Under the pieces are notes generated by a model that worked only from the letters and a program-made list of their open reading frames with translations, made no database searches and had not been told where the DNA came from. The translations under genes and the position numbers were made by a program. Shown here in pieces: positions 60,464 to 64,000 of a stretch of 64,000 nucleotides of DNA; positions within the stretch are counted from its first letter, which is position 1; every line of letters starts with the position of its first letter. Origin of the DNA: Nephromyces sp. MM_2019 (Eukaryota; Apicomplexa; Aconoidasida; Nephromycida); contig JADHZB010001711.1 in NCBI GenBank assembly GCA_015657535.1, forward strand, positions 6,244-70,243, written 5' to 3'.

Positions 60464-63400
60464 GATTATCTTCGTATTTACTCTATTTTCCCTGAGGAGG
60501 CCAAGATGTGTGTTTTGAGTGTGTGTGCATATACATATATATTTTCTCGTTTCTCCTCCAGGAAGCCGATATTTTCATTGTTTCGTGCAGTAGTCAAGGA
60601 TTCACCATGTATAAGTTATGAAGGTAGGAGATGTAAGCTTCTCGACCTTTCATCGGCTTCGCATAAAATTGTCAAAGAAAGTAGCAAAAACTTTGTTTTT
60701 TGTGGTAAATTTGATGCTTTAGTTAGACATTTTCGGAGATGAAGAAGAAACTAAAACGGGAAGAAGCTGAAATAAACACATTTGACGCTATTTTGTCTGT
60801 TTGTACTCTCAGAGTCGGATTCTCATTTTTTTCATCGTATAAAATCTAGAGAGATTCATAAGTATCCGCTGGAAGTAAAAGAGAGCGACAAAAATCCGAT
60901 TGCCGATATCGATGAAAAGAACAATGAAAATTTGGATTTAAACTACTTTGGAGCAGTTTCTGTAAGTTCAGGGTGGTGGTTTTACTTAAAATGGCTTCAC
61001 ACACAGAAGAGTCATTCTACTTTTATGGAGGGAAAAGTGCACTTTAAATCGTCTAAAATGATAGCTTAGCTTTGAAATTTGCTTCTTGATGTTTTGTTAT
61101 ACTTATCGCTTGAATATGTATACGAGGGATAAGATTGAAGGTGTGTTAATAGGCGATGTTATTCCTGCTTTTTGCTCCAAAGAGATATGCTGAAATGCTC
61201 TAGGAATAGGCTGAATATGAGGTTGAGATGCGGAGATATCGCTAGCACAAAAAAAGTGTGGTACTAAGCTCCCTGCTGATCTATCCACTAACACACACAG
61301 CTGCACTGATCAGCTTCGATAAGTCTACATGCTGGTCTTGCCACTAACACACGTACAACTGCTTTGGTTAAATCTTCCCCCGCGGTTAGCCTCAACTTTT
61401 CACATTTTCTCCATAAGGCTTTGCTTTCTTCGCTGATTTTTGTGGACACACGTATAGTGGCTAATCCCCTTAATCTTCGAAGCCTCTCATTTTACTCCCA
61501 AAAAATGCTCGTATATATGTATATAACCCAGCAATTCATGCTCTCTTAGGTTAAGGCTTTAGGGTTTTCCCCCCTCTGATAACATCTAAATTTAATCACT
61601 TTTTTCCTTGTCTCTCTCTCTCTCTGTCTCTCTGTCTCTTTCATGTGTTTGTGTGTGTGATAGATGTGTCATTATTCAACCTTTTCGAACAGTTTCAGCG
61701 AGCAGTAAAGCCTCAGAATGAGAGAATTTCTCCTTGGAGTAACATCGAGGCTCTACAACGGAAGAGTTTCATCAGAACCACACACACTTTCAGAACTTCT
61801 GAAGATTTCAGCCCTGAGGATTCTACGGAGTGGAAGAAGCCTCTACGAAGAAGCAACAGCCTAAAGAGAATCAAATCTTTGAATAATGTGATTGTCCTGA
61901 TATTTAAGTTTGCTTTTGATCCCCGAGATCTTCCTATCTTCAAGAGAGTTAATCGCTCTGGTTTAAGGTACTACACACATGCGATTGAGAGGATAATACC
62001 TTTAATAAGTGTGTATCCTAGCTTACCGGGCTCCTCTGGTGGTTTCAGGAAATTTTTAAGGTGCTGTGTAGGCTGCAGGATTCATGATGAACCAAGTGAA
62101 GATGGATCTCATAAAGCAGCTAATGATGGTAAAAACGTCAGTGAGGAAGGAAAAGAAGACAGATTTTTCCAAGGCTTTCATCAAAAACCAAAGAGAACAG
62201 CACCTCCTCCTTCGCATCCTCTTCTGTGTCGTTCACAACCAATTGAGAGGCACGGAGTAGCTGATTCGTCTTCTTTCTCAGGTTATCCCAAGTCGTTTGC
62301 TAGCCTTGTAAATGACTTTGAAACAGTTTTTAACGATCGAGAAAAGGTGGATTTTCAGGGTCTACCGGTGTGTAGATCAAGGATTGAAGCATTGTCAGGC
62401 AAAATGATGGATTTGCAACCTTCATCAATGCAAGAATTCGGGAGATCTTCGCATGAAGAGGGAAAAATAGCTGGAAAAACGGATGAAAGCGAAGCTCTAG
62501 AAGCTTCTGTAAGTGCTCTTAATCCTCAAGAAGAAGGAAGAGGGCTTTTTCCGATGATTTCCGCTGCTTTAGATGGAATTCTCTCATTTTCTTACAATTT
62601 TAACTCGAATAAGAGTTTGACTCCTGGAGGAGGCGAGCTTCATTCTTCTCTTCCAGTTGAAGATGCCTCACACACTTCGGCTCCTACATTACTCCAAAGG
62701 TTAAGATCCTCTATTCCGGGTATGCTAATGTCTCCTTCAGGCACCAACGGCGTCATGTGTGATGAAAAACTGAATTATAGCAAAGAGTCACAGAAGGAAT
62801 GGGGCTCGCCACAAAATCTTCAAGGAGGAAGTGGGAGGTCAGAAAAGACTATAAATCTGGAGAAAAATTCTAGGAGGGTTGCAGAAAATGACGGATTATC
62901 ACTTTATCATATATATAGAGAGAATGCGGAATGTGATGCAAGATCTCAAGCAACACACACACACTATAGTCGTGATGGGAGCAGTGAAAACGCAAGAGAC
63001 CAGGTTTTCAGGCCCACTGGCTCTCCAGTAGGAGAATCTCTTGATGAAGGAGGAAGTATTATCTTCAATGCTCCTGTGGATATGCAATATGACGCGCGTG
63101 TGTCTGCCAGTCGCAACTCCATAATGCCTTCTGCCCTGCCTGGTACTCACTCTGCTGCTTATCCCACTGAATCTGCTACTCGTCTCATTCACCCCCCCTC
63201 TGCTCATCCCACTCAAGCCCCCTCACACCCTCCGCCATTACTAAGTGCAATATCGTGGATGTTAAACTGCAATCACAACCACTCAGACTGGACTGTTTGG
63301 TGTGCTCAATCAGACGTAGGAAACCCCCGGGAAATATCGTACAAAATCGCGCCAAACTACGTGGCTTTGCTGCTTCTTCTTCGCCGATACGTAGTGTTAA

Positions 63401-64000
63401 GCGGAACAAACAGAACTGCTAGGGTAAATGGTGAGAAAGTCGTATACGCTGAGGGAACGTGCTTCGTTCCTCCTGCGGAAAATCTACTTTCTGATGATTT
63501 TATGGTTGAAGCCTTTGAAATTGCTGTAGAATACTACTTGAAGTGGGGAATCAAGGGGATGCCCAAGAGGGTGAAAGAGGAGGGGGAAATCGACACACAC
63601 ACGGCTCAGGGTAAGTTCTATAATGCATTAAAAGAGGGGGAGCAGCAGCCCGAGAGGTTAGTACATAATAGTAGCTTTGTGAGTGAAAAATCAGCATCTG
63701 CGAGAGCGAGTGGAAGTAATAGGGGTAGATTAACGTATAATTATATGTTAATACCTCCTCCTCCTCCTCCTCCTCCTCCGTTTTATGAGTTAAGTGGAAG
63801 AACGATAGGGCAGATGAAGTCTGATATGATAAGGCTAGCGATGCATAAAGGGAAAACGGCAGGAAACGCTCTTTTTTTCGTGGGAAGGGAAGAATCATTT
63901 AACGCAGTAAAAATAGCGAGAGATTCGCTGAAGAGGGAGGGATTGCAGGGTTCAGCGAAGGAGTCTTACAATGATAACTCTTTTTTGAATGTTATTAGTA
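59977..64000 (+). CDS. Multi-exon gene running off the right edge, unrecognised
   Basis: Exons 59977-60064 (ATG; contains ENLPDWFDHRIF), 60591-60704, 60813-60961 (ends at GTAAGT), and 61693-64000, which is still open at the window end. Phases are 1, 1, 0. The last exon may start at 61699 instead. The fourth exon is a stop-free frame of about 769 codons, so the protein exceeds 885 aa. It has a Ser/Glu-rich central region, a His/Pro-rich stretch near 63110-63235 and a Pro9 run at 63751-63780. Two compact segments may be folded: around 63245-63540 (DWTVWCAQSDVGNPREI, YVALLLLLRRY, FEIAVEYYLKWG) and after the prolines (GRTIGQMKSDMIRLAMHKG). I find no family signature. Intron 1 carries a long sense-strand (TG)n. 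Confidence 0.75.
60433..60463 (+). repeat. (GT)15 microsatellite in intron 1 of the 60-64 kb gene
   Basis: Pure GT run on the sense strand, 130 bases upstream of the acceptor used for the second exon. Confidence 0.95.
63751..63780 (+). repeat. In-frame (CCT)n encoding polyproline
   Basis: Nine CCT/CCG codons in a row inside the long open exon, giving Pro9. A likely flexible spacer or SH3/profilin-type ligand. Confidence 0.9.

Noticed and set aside
1..64000. tRNA, rRNA, CRISPR array, intact transposon or bacterial-type operon
   Set aside because: No cloverleaf with A/B boxes, no rRNA signature, no spaced identical repeats with unique spacers, and no transposase or reverse-transcriptase motif was seen on either strand.

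Overview
The window is nuclear DNA of an intron-rich eukaryote, most likely a unicellular one. Genes are broken into many small exons with GT..AG introns of about 150-1,800 bases, encoded proteins are long and rich in low-complexity Ser/Gly/Pro/His/Asn stretches, and the introns are loaded with (TG)n microsatellites. A coccidian-like or other alveolate protist would fit, but the sequence alone does not settle the lineage. I joined exons by hand from splice sites plus reading-frame phase, so models whose phases agree across many junctions are strong, and the others are marked as tentative.

Layout. 1.0-6.5 kb: minus-strand gene with at least seven exons, unrecognised, with a triplicated 3' splice site and a GC-AG intron. 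7.1-7.7 kb: cluster of inverted repeats, possibly a structured RNA. 8.6-9.6 kb: weak plus-strand coding segments. 11.5-22.3 kb: plus-strand 14-exon gene for a CPSF6/7-like (cleavage factor I) RRM protein of 846 aa. 25.6-30.4 kb: minus-strand 5-exon gene for a Zc3h12a/N4BP1-type NYN ribonuclease of 1,007 aa with every catalytic acid present. 32.4-37.0 kb: minus-strand 6-exon gene for an EST1/SMG5-7-like protein of 580 aa. 37.0-39.1 kb: scattered minus-strand exons of another gene. 41.9-42.9 kb: plus-strand 2-exon LSM5. About 45-54.6 kb: long plus-strand multi-exon gene for a helical protein, unrecognised, with a well-supported 3' half. 60.0-64.0 kb: plus-strand gene whose large fourth exon runs off the right edge.

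Four neighbouring genes between 11.5 and 42.9 kb (CPSF6-like, NYN RNase, EST1/SMG-like, LSM5) all act in mRNA 3' processing, splicing, decay or surveillance. There is no sign of an operon: spacings are kilobases and strands differ.

Two features are unusual. First, the strand that carries TG rather than AC usually matches the transcribed orientation of the surrounding gene, so UG repeats end up in pre-mRNA; the 42-58 kb block lacks these repeats. Second, at least two 3' splice sites are embedded in tandem duplications (93 bp x3 and 84 bp x2, both multiples of three).
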